Under the pieces are notes generated by a model. The model was not told where the DNA came from. It searched no databases and worked only from the letters and a program-made list of their open reading frames with translations. A stretch of DNA of 39,263 bases from positions 1-39,263 of IMG/VR virus record IMGVR_UViG_3300035703_000196. One strand, given 5' to 3'. A program made the position numbers and the translations under genes. Positions within the stretch are counted from its first letter, which is position 1. Every line of letters starts with the position of its first letter. Source of the stretch: a virus. Below are positions 1 through 9,563 of this stretch, piece after piece.

Positions 1-127
1 ACGAAGAATGCGCCTTCGTACTCACCGATTTCTCCAGCCCAAATCTTGCTTGCTTCTGAAGCAGACTGTGACTGTGGGTAGCGCCATCCGAGGTCGCCTG
101 TCTCTGCACGAAGGTCGTGTGAAACTT
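1..127. repeat. Terminal direct repeat, left copy (circular-contig overlap)
   Basis: Bases 1-127 are identical to 39137-39263. An exact overlap of 127 bases is what a k=127 graph assembler leaves on a circular contig, so this is most simply an assembly overlap. It lies inside the capsid gene and reading continues in frame across it, which argues against a physical terminal repeat placed by the phage. The unique genome length is then 39,136 bp. Confidence 0.95.
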
Positions 128-713
128 CTGGGTGGATACCAACCCAGTATGATGCTCCGCGACGGCCCTTAGCCTTGTTAGCACGTAGCTTAGCAACAGC
201 CTTGCGGATGTCTGCTGAGTCTAGCGTATCGGCTGCATCTACGTTAGCAACTGCTGTTGCGTTACCTGCGTAGATGTTGTTTGAACCTGAGCGTAGTGTG
301 TTCATTGCAACTACGTCGATAGAATCGGCTAGGTTGTATGCAATGATGTTTGCGATTGCTGGGTCTACATCTGCTAGAGAGAATAGTTCCAACGCACGTG
401 TTACAAGTACAGCATTACCATACTCGTTAAGTGTCACTGTAACAGATGTTGGTGTTGACAATGCTACTGCATCTGGGTCAACTGTCTCTGTTAGAGTAGA
501 TGTCTTTGTATCTAGGTCAACGTACTTCTGTAGAACTACAGTTGAACCTGGGATTGCTTGCTTTGCTGGGCGCTTATCTGCGACAGAACGAATTAGGGGT
601 TCTGAACGGAGAGCGAACTCGAGAAGGCGGTCGTATGCCTTTTGTACGAGACCAGCGCCGCCAACTGTACCGCCGAACGAACCGCTCGAGGTATCTGTAT
701 ATGCGTTTGCCAT
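1..713 (-). CDS. Major capsid protein, N-terminal part (N4-gp56 family)
   Basis: The gene starts at the ATG whose complement is 711-713, with AAGGAGAC upstream as ribosome-binding site, and runs off the left edge. It continues from 39136 down to a stop at 38647, giving 400 residues in total. This part holds residues 1-237. It has the N4-gp56 layout: a short N-arm, then 'LRSEPLIRSVADKRPAKQ', 'TETVDPDA' and 'NEYGNAV'. The product would form the icosahedral head with an HK97-like fold. It follows the scaffold gene directly, as in most tailed phages. Family assignment is by motif memory and no search was run. Confidence 0.85.
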   Translation of the reverse strand, partial: MANAYTDTSSGSFGGTVGGAGLVQKAYDRLLEFALRSEPLIRSVADKRPAKQAIPGSTVVLQKYVDLDTKTSTLTETVDPDAVALSTPTSVTVTLNEYGNAVLVTRALELFSLADVDPAIANIIAYNLADSIDVVAMNTLRSGSNNIYAGNATAVANVDAADTLDSADIRKAVAKLRANKAKGRRGASYWVGIHPEVSHDLRAETGDLGWRYPQSQSASEASKIWAGEIGEYEGAFF

Positions 714-744
714 GTTTTTTAGTCTCCTTGACTATGAACGGATA

Positions 745-1218
745 TTATTGTTGTGACTGCATCAGGGAGAGGAGTTCCTCCATAGAGCCTGCATTATCCA
801 TGCGTTGCTCTAAGTCCTGTGCTCTGTCTGGGGTGAAACCCTTTGTCGTCATGACATCCTGCTGGCGCAAGGCCGCTAGGTTTTGTTCATCACGATTCTC
901 GGATACTTCTAAACCAAATAGTTCGCCGTTCTCATTGAGCCAGTTAGAAACTGATTCCTCAGAGAAGTCTCCATCTAAATCCTTAAGGATTAGACGTGCT
1001 GCTTTTTGGTTTACACCCTTCTTTTCTAAGACTGCTTTGACGGTTGACTCACGCTGCGACTTGGTAAATGTCTCAAGTTGCTCAGTGAGTTCCTTAATAC
1101 GCTTTTCATCAGAGCGCTTGGCTTTGCGTAACTTTTTAAGTAAGTCACTTCCATCCAATTGCACTTCATTGTCGGTATCTTGGTCTTCGTCTTCGTCGTC
1201 CCAGTAGTTGTTGCTCAT
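745..1218 (-). CDS. Capsid scaffolding protein
   Basis: 157 residues with a strongly acidic start (runs of D and E at residues 6-20) and a predicted coiled coil at about 25-65 (LLKKLRKAKRSDEKRIKELTEQLE). It ends in a Gln-rich tail after 'SMEELLSLM'. Small, acidic, coiled-coil proteins coded immediately before the capsid gene are typically scaffolds that guide procapsid assembly and then leave. There is no protease signature in this protein. The gap to the capsid start is about 30 bases and carries the capsid ribosome-binding site. Assignment rests on position and composition, not on a recognised family motif. Confidence 0.75.
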   Translation of the reverse strand: MSNNYWDDEDEDQDTDNEVQLDGSDLLKKLRKAKRSDEKRIKELTEQLETFTKSQRESTVKAVLEKKGVNQKAARLILKDLDGDFSEESVSNWLNENGELFGLEVSENRDEQNLAALRQQDVMTTKGFTPDRAQDLEQRMDNAGSMEELLSLMQSQQ

Positions 1219-1262
1219 AGCAACCCACCCTTCTATTCGTTGTTAGTTCGCAGGCCACAGTT

Positions 1263-1321
1263 CAGTTCGGGGAAACTGGCTGGCTCCTACTATCGGTCTA
1301 TTACGCTGACGGGGCCGATAG
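1263..1321 (-). promoter_or_regulatory. Two hairpins in the scaffold/capsid leader
   Basis: The 117-base gap between the 585-residue gene and the scaffold gene is unusual in this tightly packed operon. It holds two inverted repeats: CTATCGG (1290-1296) with CCGATAG (1315-1321), and CAGTT (1263-1267) with AACTG (1274-1278). Neither is followed by a T run on the transcribed strand, so simple termination is unlikely. A processing or stabilising element for the abundant scaffold-capsid mRNA, or a late promoter region, would fit. Confidence 0.45.
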
Positions 1322-1335
1322 GTCCGTTCAGGATT

Positions 1336-3093
1336 CTAGAATTGTCCTACGCTTGATGTCGTAAGACTTGTGCGGCTAGTACCAGACATGCCACTAAAGG
1401 CTGCTACCTCACGTGCAGTTAACTTCTGACGCTTGCGCTGTGCAGATGCTAGGCTATTGAATACTTCTTGTTCAGCCTCTGACTGACCATATGTATCCAT
1501 TGTTGTGCCATAGATATCAGATAGTTTCTCAGCAGTTGGAAGGATATCTGCGATAGTAGCGTAACCCTTTCGTGCCTCTGCTTCAGATATACCTTGTGCT
1601 GCTAGTTGCTCGGCAACTGATACACCAGCGGTTAGTCCTTGACGTGATGCTGCAAGACCAATTTCTCCTGCTGCAATCTGACGTTCAATCTTTGGGAACT
1701 CTTGTTCTGGGTCAAGAACATACGCAAGGAGACCTTGAGAGTTAATGCCATAGAAATCATTGAGTTGCTTTATGAGTGCAGGGTCGGCGTTTTGTACACG
1801 CTGAACTGCTGTAACAACACGATTAGAGAACTCTGTTGGCGACATGTCATTAGCAATAAACTTAGATACATAATCATCAGTGTCAAACTGATTAAGACCA
1901 TATGAACGCAGGACCTGGCGGTAGCCATCCTCTACTCTTAAGTATGTTCCTGGGTCTAGAACAGCTAAACCCTTTTTGAATCTTTCTTGGTTAGCCTTAA
2001 AGCGTTGCTTGTATTCTTCAGTCTCCTGAAGCTCAAGCATAATTGTTGCTTCATTGGCACCGTTAATGGCAAGCTCTTTAATCTTTGGAGCAAGTGAAGT
2101 TAGGTTATACTTTTGGAATCTATCAGCAAGCATCTGGCTAGTTGCAATTCTATCTGCCATCTTCTGCTCTAATGCCTGGTCAGCTGCAAGCTTAGCTGCA
2201 ATATCTGCTGCCGTTGAACCAGCAAGTGGCAAAGCTGTGTTGCCAGTTACGTTAATATTTGTATTAGCCTTATCAGCAGCTGCTTGAGCTGCTGCTTGTG
2301 CAGCGGCAGTTGCTGCCTGTGCTGCTACTGCATCTGCTGCAGCCTTTGCCTCTTGTGCTGTTTTAATCGCTGCTGCACTGCCTGCAGCTTGTGCTGCTTT
2401 TAAATCTTCCTCTGCTTTTTTCGCCGCTGCTGCTGCATCTGCTTTTACTTTGTCAAGTGCTTCCTGTGCTGCTTTTGCAGCATCTGCTATTGCTTTATTC
2501 GCAGCAGCTAATGCAGCCTTAGCCTCTTCTAATTCTTTTGCAGTTCTTGCTTTTGCAGCTGCTTCTTCTGCAGCAATTCTATCCTTCTCTGCTTTAGCAG
2601 CTGCTTCTTGTGCAGCCTTTATAGCTGCTTCTTGTGCGGCTTTTTCAGCTGCATCTTTAGCCGCTGCTTCTTCGGCAGCTCTTTGTTGAGCAGTTAGGGC
2701 AGCAAGTCTAGCTGCTTCAATCCTATCTGCTTCTGCTTTATCGGCCTCCGCTTTAGCAATTCTATCGGCTTCAGCTTCTTGTGCTGCTGCTAATGCAGCA
2801 AGTCTATCGCCTTCAGCCTCTCCGCCGAGCCCTGCTTCTAGAATGGCTGCATCTGCGGCTGCCTGCAATTCTGCAGCTTTCTTTTCAGCAGCCGCTTTAG
2901 CACGTGCTGCTGCTGCAGATTCTGCTGCAGAGATTGGAACTGATGTAGGCAGTGGTGTTGTTTGAGATTCTGCGGTTCTGAATTGTTCCAATGTTCCACC
3001 AGATTGACGTATATATTCAGCATAAGATGTACGGTCCTCAGGCGGTAGGGTTGACTGCATTCTTGCCCATTGTGCTTCTGTATAACGTGCCAT
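1336..3093 (-). CDS. Alanine-rich coiled-coil virion protein, 585 aa
   Basis: Not recognised as a named family. Residues 1-45 form a short folded start ('EAQWARMQSTLPPEDRTSY'). Residues about 55-290 are an unbroken Ala/Lys/Glu-rich region of heptad-like repeats, certainly helical and probably a long coiled coil. Residues about 320-585 are a globular helical domain with 'YGLNQFDTDDYVSKFIANDMSPTEF'. The start codon overlaps the stop of the upstream gene as TAATG, so translation is coupled. Its place between the 1596-residue protein and the scaffold suggests a protein packaged inside the head or ejected with DNA. The repetitive coding sequence produces many false frames on both strands. Confidence 0.7.
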   Translation of the reverse strand: MARYTEAQWARMQSTLPPEDRTSYAEYIRQSGGTLEQFRTAESQTTPLPTSVPISAAESAAAARAKAAAEKKAAELQAAADAAILEAGLGGEAEGDRLAALAAAQEAEADRIAKAEADKAEADRIEAARLAALTAQQRAAEEAAAKDAAEKAAQEAAIKAAQEAAAKAEKDRIAAEEAAAKARTAKELEEAKAALAAANKAIADAAKAAQEALDKVKADAAAAAKKAEEDLKAAQAAGSAAAIKTAQEAKAAADAVAAQAATAAAQAAAQAAADKANTNINVTGNTALPLAGSTAADIAAKLAADQALEQKMADRIATSQMLADRFQKYNLTSLAPKIKELAINGANEATIMLELQETEEYKQRFKANQERFKKGLAVLDPGTYLRVEDGYRQVLRSYGLNQFDTDDYVSKFIANDMSPTEFSNRVVTAVQRVQNADPALIKQLNDFYGINSQGLLAYVLDPEQEFPKIERQIAAGEIGLAASRQGLTAGVSVAEQLAAQGISEAEARKGYATIADILPTAEKLSDIYGTTMDTYGQSEAEQEVFNSLASAQRKRQKLTAREVAAFSGMSGTSRTSLTTSSVGQF

Positions 3094-4049
3094 TATGCAA
3101 TCCCCAAATTCTGGAATACTCTAAGTGTCAATGAATCCATTGTATCGCGAGCGTTATTTGTATATTCCCACTCAGGACGACTCTTCAATTCTTTCTCAAA
3201 TTGCCACAAAGGTTTGACAGATGGCTTGCCATCAGGTCCAATGTACTGCAATGCTGAGCGTAGGATTGGGTCTTCAAATGTAATTGAGTCAGCATCTCGT
3301 TCTAGGATTGTAGCCATTGCTCCCTTGTAGGCAGAGCCAATTGCATCAACGCTTATTCCATTGTTAATTTGGTCTGCATATCCTGGGAATGCGCTTGCTG
3401 CTGTAGCGCGAATCTCTGCTTGAATATCATCTGTTGTTGTCTGACCAGTAAATAAGTCAGTAGACTTCTGCTTCCAGTATGCATCACCTAGGTATTTGCC
3501 TACACCAAATGAGTTGGCGTATGACTTAAGAGACGAGGTGTCTCCAAGGATGTTCCCACCAAAGCCAGTAATCTTACCTGAGAACTTAATAAGTTCATCA
3601 AACTGGCCATCACTTAGTCCGCGCTCGTAAGCTGTAGCGGCAAGCTTATCAAACTCTTGTTGGTCAACCTTAATACCTGCAGTTACAAGGCGCTTGCGTG
3701 CTGAAAGTTTATACTTATTTAAGTCATCAGTAAACTGACCTGGCTGCTCCAGCTTTGTCTTCATGCGGTTACGCACAGTAGAGCTTAGCTCTCTGTAGTA
3801 TCTACTCTTGAATAGTGCTTCTAGAGCAGGGCCTGGCTGGTTAGCTTTGAACAAATCAAAGATAGCTTTAATCTCATCACCATAAATTGGGTCAGCAAAT
3901 AATGCTTCGCTGATTCCATAAGAGGCAGCAGTAGACATGTTCTCACCTGCAGCTTTAGCAGCAGCATCGGCTGCAGCTTTAGCGGCAGCGTCAGCTGCCT
4001 TTTGTTCTGCTGCAAGTCTTGCTTCATTTAATGCATCTGCTGCTGCCAT
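3093..4049 (-). CDS. Probable internal virion protein, 318 aa
   Basis: No family recognised. Residues 1-35 are an Ala/Lys helix similar in composition to the coiled coil of the next gene. The rest is a helical globular protein with repeated short motifs of the type 'GIKVDQQEFDKLAATAYERGLSD' and 'FEDPILRSALQYIGPDGKPS'. Start ATG at 4047-4049 overlaps the upstream stop (TAATG) and its own stop overlaps the next start the same way. The three genes from 4771 to 1336 therefore form a translationally coupled block and probably act as a complex. Confidence 0.65.
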   Translation of the reverse strand: MAAADALNEARLAAEQKAADAAAKAAADAAAKAAGENMSTAASYGISEALFADPIYGDEIKAIFDLFKANQPGPALEALFKSRYYRELSSTVRNRMKTKLEQPGQFTDDLNKYKLSARKRLVTAGIKVDQQEFDKLAATAYERGLSDGQFDELIKFSGKITGFGGNILGDTSSLKSYANSFGVGKYLGDAYWKQKSTDLFTGQTTTDDIQAEIRATAASAFPGYADQINNGISVDAIGSAYKGAMATILERDADSITFEDPILRSALQYIGPDGKPSVKPLWQFEKELKSRPEWEYTNNARDTMDSLTLRVFQNLGIA

Positions 4050-4771
4050 TACGCACCTGCCACATTCTTGGATAGCCAGTCAGAAAAGTTAATACGTTGC
4101 TGACGGTCATAGTCGTCTGGATTCAAAAGCTTTAGCTTCTCTTCAATTGTCTGTTGCTCTGCTTCTTGGTCAAAACCTTTTTCGCTGCGAGTAACAAGTT
4201 CAGTCTGTCCTGTAGCTTCATTAAGTTCCTTCTTTGAAGTTGTCAAAGTTCCATACTCAAGCAAAGGCTTTACTTCTTCAAAGCGTGTGTCAAGTTCTTC
4301 CTTTGTAGCTGCACGACCAAGAGTGCTTACATAGATACTGTCAATCCAGCTCTTAATTGCAGTCGGGTCGTATGAACCAATAGCACGCTGAGGTAAGTTC
4401 TTATCTTTGTCTGCATCAATATCGCTTACCAACAAGTCTGAAGCTAGACTAGTGTATAGTTGAGAGAAGTTTGTTGCAGAGTCATAGACTGTTGGATACC
4501 ATGCGGCAAGCAGAGTCTTTAGTTCATTGATTCCCTGGGACTTGTATCCAAGCTTACCCATAATCTTTTGAACCTGTATTTTCTGTGCTTTATTAAATGA
4601 ATCAAACAGCTCGTCACCAGCACCAATTGTAGTGCCATCTGGGGCGTTAAACTCTACGCCTTTGTCTATAAGGATTTGTTTAATTCTACTAGCGTCTAAC
4701 GAAGGTGTAGAAGATGGAGCTATAAGAGGAGGCCGTGTAGCCTCTATTGCCTCTGCAAATGTCTTACTCAT
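4049..4771 (-). CDS. Probable internal virion protein, 240 aa
   Basis: I set the start at ATG 4769-4771, preceded by a good GGAGAC site. The frame is open further up to a TTG at 4873, but that would overlap the 1596-residue gene by about 100 bases without a ribosome site. The protein opens with 'MSKTFAEAIEATRPPLI' and has a middle segment 'YVSTLGRAATKEELDTRFEEVKPLL'. This resembles the peptidoglycan-binding or assembly-helper segments found in phage internal proteins, though I cannot name a family. It ends in 'NFSDWLSKNVAGA'. It sits just after the giant protein and before two further coupled virion genes. Confidence 0.65.
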   Translation of the reverse strand: MSKTFAEAIEATRPPLIAPSSTPSLDASRIKQILIDKGVEFNAPDGTTIGAGDELFDSFNKAQKIQVQKIMGKLGYKSQGINELKTLLAAWYPTVYDSATNFSQLYTSLASDLLVSDIDADKDKNLPQRAIGSYDPTAIKSWIDSIYVSTLGRAATKEELDTRFEEVKPLLEYGTLTTSKKELNEATGQTELVTRSEKGFDQEAEQQTIEEKLKLLNPDDYDRQQRINFSDWLSKNVAGA

Positions 4772-4772
4772 A

Positions 4773-7700
4773 TTAGTCTCCTGGTTCTTCGTATACAAAG
4801 TCAAACTTATCATTTTCAAAGTATCTAATATATAACTTATCAAAGTTAATATCCGATGCTCTGAGTTCTGCAACGTTTAGCATGACCTGCGTCCGCAAAT
4901 GTGTTGCTTGCTGAGAGTCAAAGGTAGTTCCCATTCTCTGAAGCATTGAGTTTACGTATCTGCGATAGTTTAGATAGTCTGCAACTGCATGGAACTTAGG
5001 CTGCTTTAGCAACAACGGTCCAAGCTTTTCATCATTAAGTGCAATAGTCAGCGCAGTTACAGTATCAGCCTGACGACTACCTGCCCCTCCTGCTGACTGA
5101 GCATTATACTCTTGCCACCAAAGGTTGTTATCTTCTTTTGCTGCATCAACGAATGCCTTCTTGTACTGCTTTAATACCGCAGCCCCGTAGCCCTTGTAAG
5201 GATTAATTGCTGGAGTAACACGGGCAAACTCATCCTTAAGTGTTTGTTCAATAATGAAGTAGTCTTTCCAACCCTTGCTTACAAGGACTGAACGACCATT
5301 CTCAAATGCATCAGATACATCACGGAACTTTCTGTTACCAGCTCCTGGTATTCTTGTATCTTGGAGCACTGCTTGCGCCGCGCTAGAGAATGCATAATCA
5401 TCATCATTAAAAATTGCACCTAAAACTGTAAGGTTTTCAACCCCAATACCAGAGACAATCTTCTGAATAGATGGCTTATTATTAACTACCAAACCAGCAG
5501 AAGTTCTATCTGCATTAATTCCTGATGTAGAATCAGATAGTCTATCCATGAACATCCAGGCATCTGGATAATCAATAGAAAACATTTCAGCAGCTTGGGC
5601 TCCGTACTTATCTTGGTACTTGTTAAAGATATCAACGTAACCTGTAACTGATGTTACTAGACGTCCTTGAACTGGCAACGTGTAAGCGCTTACTGTACGT
5701 ATTACCGATAGATAAAATGCACGCTTTTTGGCTTCTTCGAACTGTTGTTCCCACTTTTTAGCAGATGGCTTATTACCAGTTTCCTTAACGTAATCATTCC
5801 ACATCTGTTGGCGGAACATATCAACATCTTTGTTGAACTGTTCACCAGACTTAAGGACTCCTGCTTGCCATACCTGGTATAGTCGACGAGCGGTATTTAC
5901 ATTCAACGCATTAAGAGAGTTGCGCTGCACACCAAATGGTAGCAATGCATCAGTAAAGAAGTTCTCTGTCTGTGTACGCTTGGCGTACTCATTAATTAAT
6001 GCAGCACCCATAGGTGATACAGATAAAATGTTACCACCAGTTGGGTTATCTGGGTTGAACCATTCTACTGGAAGACGTGACTCTAGGCCAAGGAATCCAA
6101 GGTTTACTGGAATGTACTTATTGCCAGCAGAGTCTTCTTCTACTTCGCCAAGACGCTCAGGTATTGTTGAAATAGCCATCTTCTTAACAAGGAAGTCTGG
6201 GTTTTCCATAGTGATACGTGCATATGCACGGAACTGCTCAACAACTGCAGGGAAGAAAGCAAAGACGTAGTTAATCCAACCAGAATAGTTCATGTCACGG
6301 TGGAAAGAGTTAAGCTTTTCTTCGTATTCGCGTTGAGCAAAGTTACGTGCCTTAGCCTCGAACTCTGACTTCTTCTTTAGTGTAAGCTTTGTTCCATTAG
6401 CGTTAGCTAGCCAAATCTGGGTTTGGATTGATTGCTCATACTTTGCTTTGAAATAAGGGTTAAATGCTAGTCTTGCCGTAGGCTGCGTAGCAAGCCAAAC
6501 AACCATATCCTTGGTAGCCTGACGGAAGTTCTTAGATATAGAACTGTTTCCAATCATATCTTCTACTAGGTCAGTAAAGACAGGTGGGCGTGTTTGGATA
6601 TCTGGATATAGTTTCTTTAGTTCCAATAGATTTAACTTGTCAGTAACAACCAAATCTCTTAACGCCTGAGATGGAGCATACATATCAACCATTGCTTTTG
6701 CACGTTGATATGCAACTGGTGCATCTCTAAGGTTGCTTGAGAATCTATCAAGATAGGCGACAGCCTCAGGTGAACCCTTGCGGAACCAGTCGAGTACCAC
6801 CTTCTTCGGGGCACCCTTCATAATCATCTCTGCTACTGGGTCAAAACGTAGCTTATCGTTTAGAATTTGCACCCAAGACTGCATATGACGAGTCTCATCT
6901 GTAGGAAGAATGGATGCTGCGCCACTGCGACCACGACGAGAGATGTCAACTTCTAGCTCACGCACTCCAGCTACAGCTGCACGAAGGTCATCCTTCTGGT
7001 CAATCTTCTGCTTAAAGATAGAACCAAAACGTCCACCAAATGCGCTTTCAAACTCTTCTCCATCAAGCTTAACCTTGCGGTCTCTTACTGGCTTAATCTT
7101 TACGCCAGACACAAGTCTTTGTTCCTGTGCTCGTAGAGCTGCAATGCTATTTGCAACATCGTTACGACGCTGGATATCTGGAATCAAAGCAACTGGTATA
7201 GTCTTTGGAGGATTATTGACATCATACTTTGCCTTAAGTAAGGACTTGTCATACTCATTGAGAACTAGTTGCCGCGCTGCTGCTTCTTTTCTAATCTTCT
7301 TCATGTTATAATTAGAATTAGTTGTAGACTTTACCCAGCGGTTAACTCTATTAACAGTGTTTGTGCTAGATGAAATTGCATCGATTGTGTCTTGAGCAAG
7401 ATACTTCATCATTCCACTAATAGCACCATCGCCCCATGCACGAATGTATGAGTCTTTAATAACGTTAATTGGGTAACCAGTACGAAGTAGGGTACCTGTA
7501 CGCCACAAACTGTTTAGCTCGTCAGCAAGATACATTGCTGATTCTCTGCTGCGAATAATCTTGGTAGTCTCGCCATTGCGCTTTGAAAAATCTTTCAAAA
7601 CGCTATCAACAAACTTCCAGTCAGGAAGTATTGCGCCATTTGCTAGCTGAGTAATAAGCTGAGCGTCTGCAATTAGTGGACCATCAAGGTCATTAGGGTC

Positions 7701-9563
7701 ATTCATGTAACCTTGCTTTAATTCACGCGCCTTAATAGCTTCATCTCTGAAACGCTTGTGGGTCATGTTGTACTTGTCAATTGCAAACTGAATAATATCT
7801 ACGCCGACGTTGTACTTCTCGCCCATTAGTTTCATGCCAGTATCTACATAGTTGTCGATAACTGCAGTCTTTTCGTTTTCTGTTCTAGCCTTCATCCAGT
7901 TGTCAAAAATACGAGCATTTTCCTGTGGGATTGAAGCGCCAAACTTTTCGGCAGAACGAAGGCTTGTCTGCATTCTAATGCCAGCAGCAAACGGTTCATT
8001 GTAATTAATAACTTGCCTTGGCGCATCATCTGTCAAGCGGTCTAAACCACGAACAGGACGCGACAATGGACTTTTCTGATAGAACCATTGGTAGGTTTTA
8101 CCCAATGCTGTTTCCATTTGAATGCCATCATCAAGAGCAAGTTTTCTGCTAGCGTTTTCTTTAGCAAAGTCATTGCGTACTTTTTCAACCATTGCCCATT
8201 TTGATACAGTTCTATTGGTAAGGTCACCTTCAATGCTTAAAGCATCATCAAGCCAACCAACCTCTTTCTTTAATGCTTCAATTTCTGCATCTAAAAGAGA
8301 AACGTTGTTTTTGAAACGCTTAGATAGTACCAGAGTTTGACCTTTAAATTGTAATGAAAATAAACCATTATTGTTTACGTAGTTCATTGCATCATCTAGA
8401 CGTGTATACTCTGCAAATTTGTCAGCACGCTTTGTTGCTAACTCTGCGATTGCCTCAGGGTCTCCGCGACCTACGCGAATTATTAAGCCAATCGTCTCAT
8501 CTGATTCTTTAGCCATGAGCGAAGCTGCAAGTTTTCCGCTTCCACTCTCAAATCCTGCACGATTTGCAACTGTTGCTGCATCATTTTCACGAATAAACTT
8601 TATTACTGGGGTGTATGCGGTTTCTTCACCAGCAACTGTACGCTTAATTAAGTCAACATCTGCAGCTAGACGTGCGCCAACGCGCTCTGCCTCTGACTTT
8701 CCATAAATCTTTTTCTGAAACGGAGTTAAAGGCTCAACAATTGGGTTTCTTAAAGTACCTTTAATAGCAAGTCCTGTGCCTTTTGCTGCGGCTACATCTA
8801 ATCCAAGACCCATTTCTGCAACAAAGTTGACAAGTCCAGAAGAAATAGCTCCAATGCCCTTGCTTGTGTCGCCAAGAGTTTGAGCTCCAGTAATCTGTGC
8901 AGCAGTGTGAACAACATCACGACCAAGATTGTAACGCTCTTGTCCAACATCTGACTCAGAAAACTTTGCAGACTTATTCAAAGTCTTTGAAATACTTGCA
9001 CCTAGGTCAGTTTCGAAAGTGTCGCGTAAACCTTTACCAGCAAGTCCAGCTCCAGCTGTAGCTCCAACGAATGCTCCTGCAGGACCTCCTAAAGCAAAAC
9101 CTGCAAGACCTCCAGCAAGACCACCTGCTACAAAGCCAAGGCTTGCAAGTAGTCCCATCGCTGCATTTTCATCAGCTACGTTACGCAAAAATGCATAGTT
9201 AGAACGAAAGTTTTTTTGTCCAGCCTGCAAAACTTTAGTAGCTCCGCCATCAGTTGCTTCATCAATCTCCATAATTGCAAGACCTGAACCAGCTCCTACT
9301 GCAGCACCAACTGGACCACCAAGAACTAATCCAACAGTTCCGCCAACAAGGGCTGGGTTAGCCTTAGATATAGTGTTAAGCGCAACCTGTCTTACTTTTT
9401 CGGTGTCATCATTATCCCATCCACCAGGATTTTGTGGCAGGTTAGATGCAATATCAAATGAAGTACTAAAAGGAATTCTAGTACTGTTGGTTGATGTAAT
9501 TTGCGCAGCAGGGGTATCTTTAAATACCTTCTGCGTCTTGCCAATATACTCCCAAAGATTCAT
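4773..9563 (-). CDS. Giant internal virion / DNA-ejection protein, 1596 aa
   Basis: The largest gene, one eighth of the genome. Residues about 72-98 (VGLVLGGPVGAAVGAGSGLA) and 140-195 (GGLAGGLAGFALGGPAGAFVG) are glycine-zipper hydrophobic stretches able to enter a membrane. The remainder is long, mostly helical and charged, with no enzyme motif that I recognise. Short-tailed phages of this size usually encode one or more very large internal proteins that leave the head before the DNA and form a channel across the envelope (T7 gp16 is the model). The glycine zippers fit that role. The stop TAA at 4773-4775 lies just before the next ribosome site. Confidence 0.7.
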   Translation of the reverse strand: MNLWEYIGKTQKVFKDTPAAQITSTNSTRIPFSTSFDIASNLPQNPGGWDNDDTEKVRQVALNTISKANPALVGGTVGLVLGGPVGAAVGAGSGLAIMEIDEATDGGATKVLQAGQKNFRSNYAFLRNVADENAAMGLLASLGFVAGGLAGGLAGFALGGPAGAFVGATAGAGLAGKGLRDTFETDLGASISKTLNKSAKFSESDVGQERYNLGRDVVHTAAQITGAQTLGDTSKGIGAISSGLVNFVAEMGLGLDVAAAKGTGLAIKGTLRNPIVEPLTPFQKKIYGKSEAERVGARLAADVDLIKRTVAGEETAYTPVIKFIRENDAATVANRAGFESGSGKLAASLMAKESDETIGLIIRVGRGDPEAIAELATKRADKFAEYTRLDDAMNYVNNNGLFSLQFKGQTLVLSKRFKNNVSLLDAEIEALKKEVGWLDDALSIEGDLTNRTVSKWAMVEKVRNDFAKENASRKLALDDGIQMETALGKTYQWFYQKSPLSRPVRGLDRLTDDAPRQVINYNEPFAAGIRMQTSLRSAEKFGASIPQENARIFDNWMKARTENEKTAVIDNYVDTGMKLMGEKYNVGVDIIQFAIDKYNMTHKRFRDEAIKARELKQGYMNDPNDLDGPLIADAQLITQLANGAILPDWKFVDSVLKDFSKRNGETTKIIRSRESAMYLADELNSLWRTGTLLRTGYPINVIKDSYIRAWGDGAISGMMKYLAQDTIDAISSSTNTVNRVNRWVKSTTNSNYNMKKIRKEAAARQLVLNEYDKSLLKAKYDVNNPPKTIPVALIPDIQRRNDVANSIAALRAQEQRLVSGVKIKPVRDRKVKLDGEEFESAFGGRFGSIFKQKIDQKDDLRAAVAGVRELEVDISRRGRSGAASILPTDETRHMQSWVQILNDKLRFDPVAEMIMKGAPKKVVLDWFRKGSPEAVAYLDRFSSNLRDAPVAYQRAKAMVDMYAPSQALRDLVVTDKLNLLELKKLYPDIQTRPPVFTDLVEDMIGNSSISKNFRQATKDMVVWLATQPTARLAFNPYFKAKYEQSIQTQIWLANANGTKLTLKKKSEFEAKARNFAQREYEEKLNSFHRDMNYSGWINYVFAFFPAVVEQFRAYARITMENPDFLVKKMAISTIPERLGEVEEDSAGNKYIPVNLGFLGLESRLPVEWFNPDNPTGGNILSVSPMGAALINEYAKRTQTENFFTDALLPFGVQRNSLNALNVNTARRLYQVWQAGVLKSGEQFNKDVDMFRQQMWNDYVKETGNKPSAKKWEQQFEEAKKRAFYLSVIRTVSAYTLPVQGRLVTSVTGYVDIFNKYQDKYGAQAAEMFSIDYPDAWMFMDRLSDSTSGINADRTSAGLVVNNKPSIQKIVSGIGVENLTVLGAIFNDDDYAFSSAAQAVLQDTRIPGAGNRKFRDVSDAFENGRSVLVSKGWKDYFIIEQTLKDEFARVTPAINPYKGYGAAVLKQYKKAFVDAAKEDNNLWWQEYNAQSAGGAGSRQADTVTALTIALNDEKLGPLLLKQPKFHAVADYLNYRRYVNSMLQRMGTTFDSQQATHLRTQVMLNVAELRASDINFDKLYIRYFENDKFDFVYEEPGD

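Noticed and set aside
274-1207. Two plus-strand frames opposite capsid and scaffold
   Set aside because: They lie on the strand opposite clear late genes, have non-protein-like sequence and no ribosome site.
2450-2689. Ala/Ser-rich plus-strand frame opposite the coiled-coil protein
   Set aside because: Antisense artefact of GCN-rich repeats; starts inside the gene and has no ribosome site.
4772-4873. Upstream extension of the 240-residue gene to a TTG at 4873
   Set aside because: Would overlap the giant gene by 100 bases and lacks a ribosome site; ATG at 4771 has GGAGAC.
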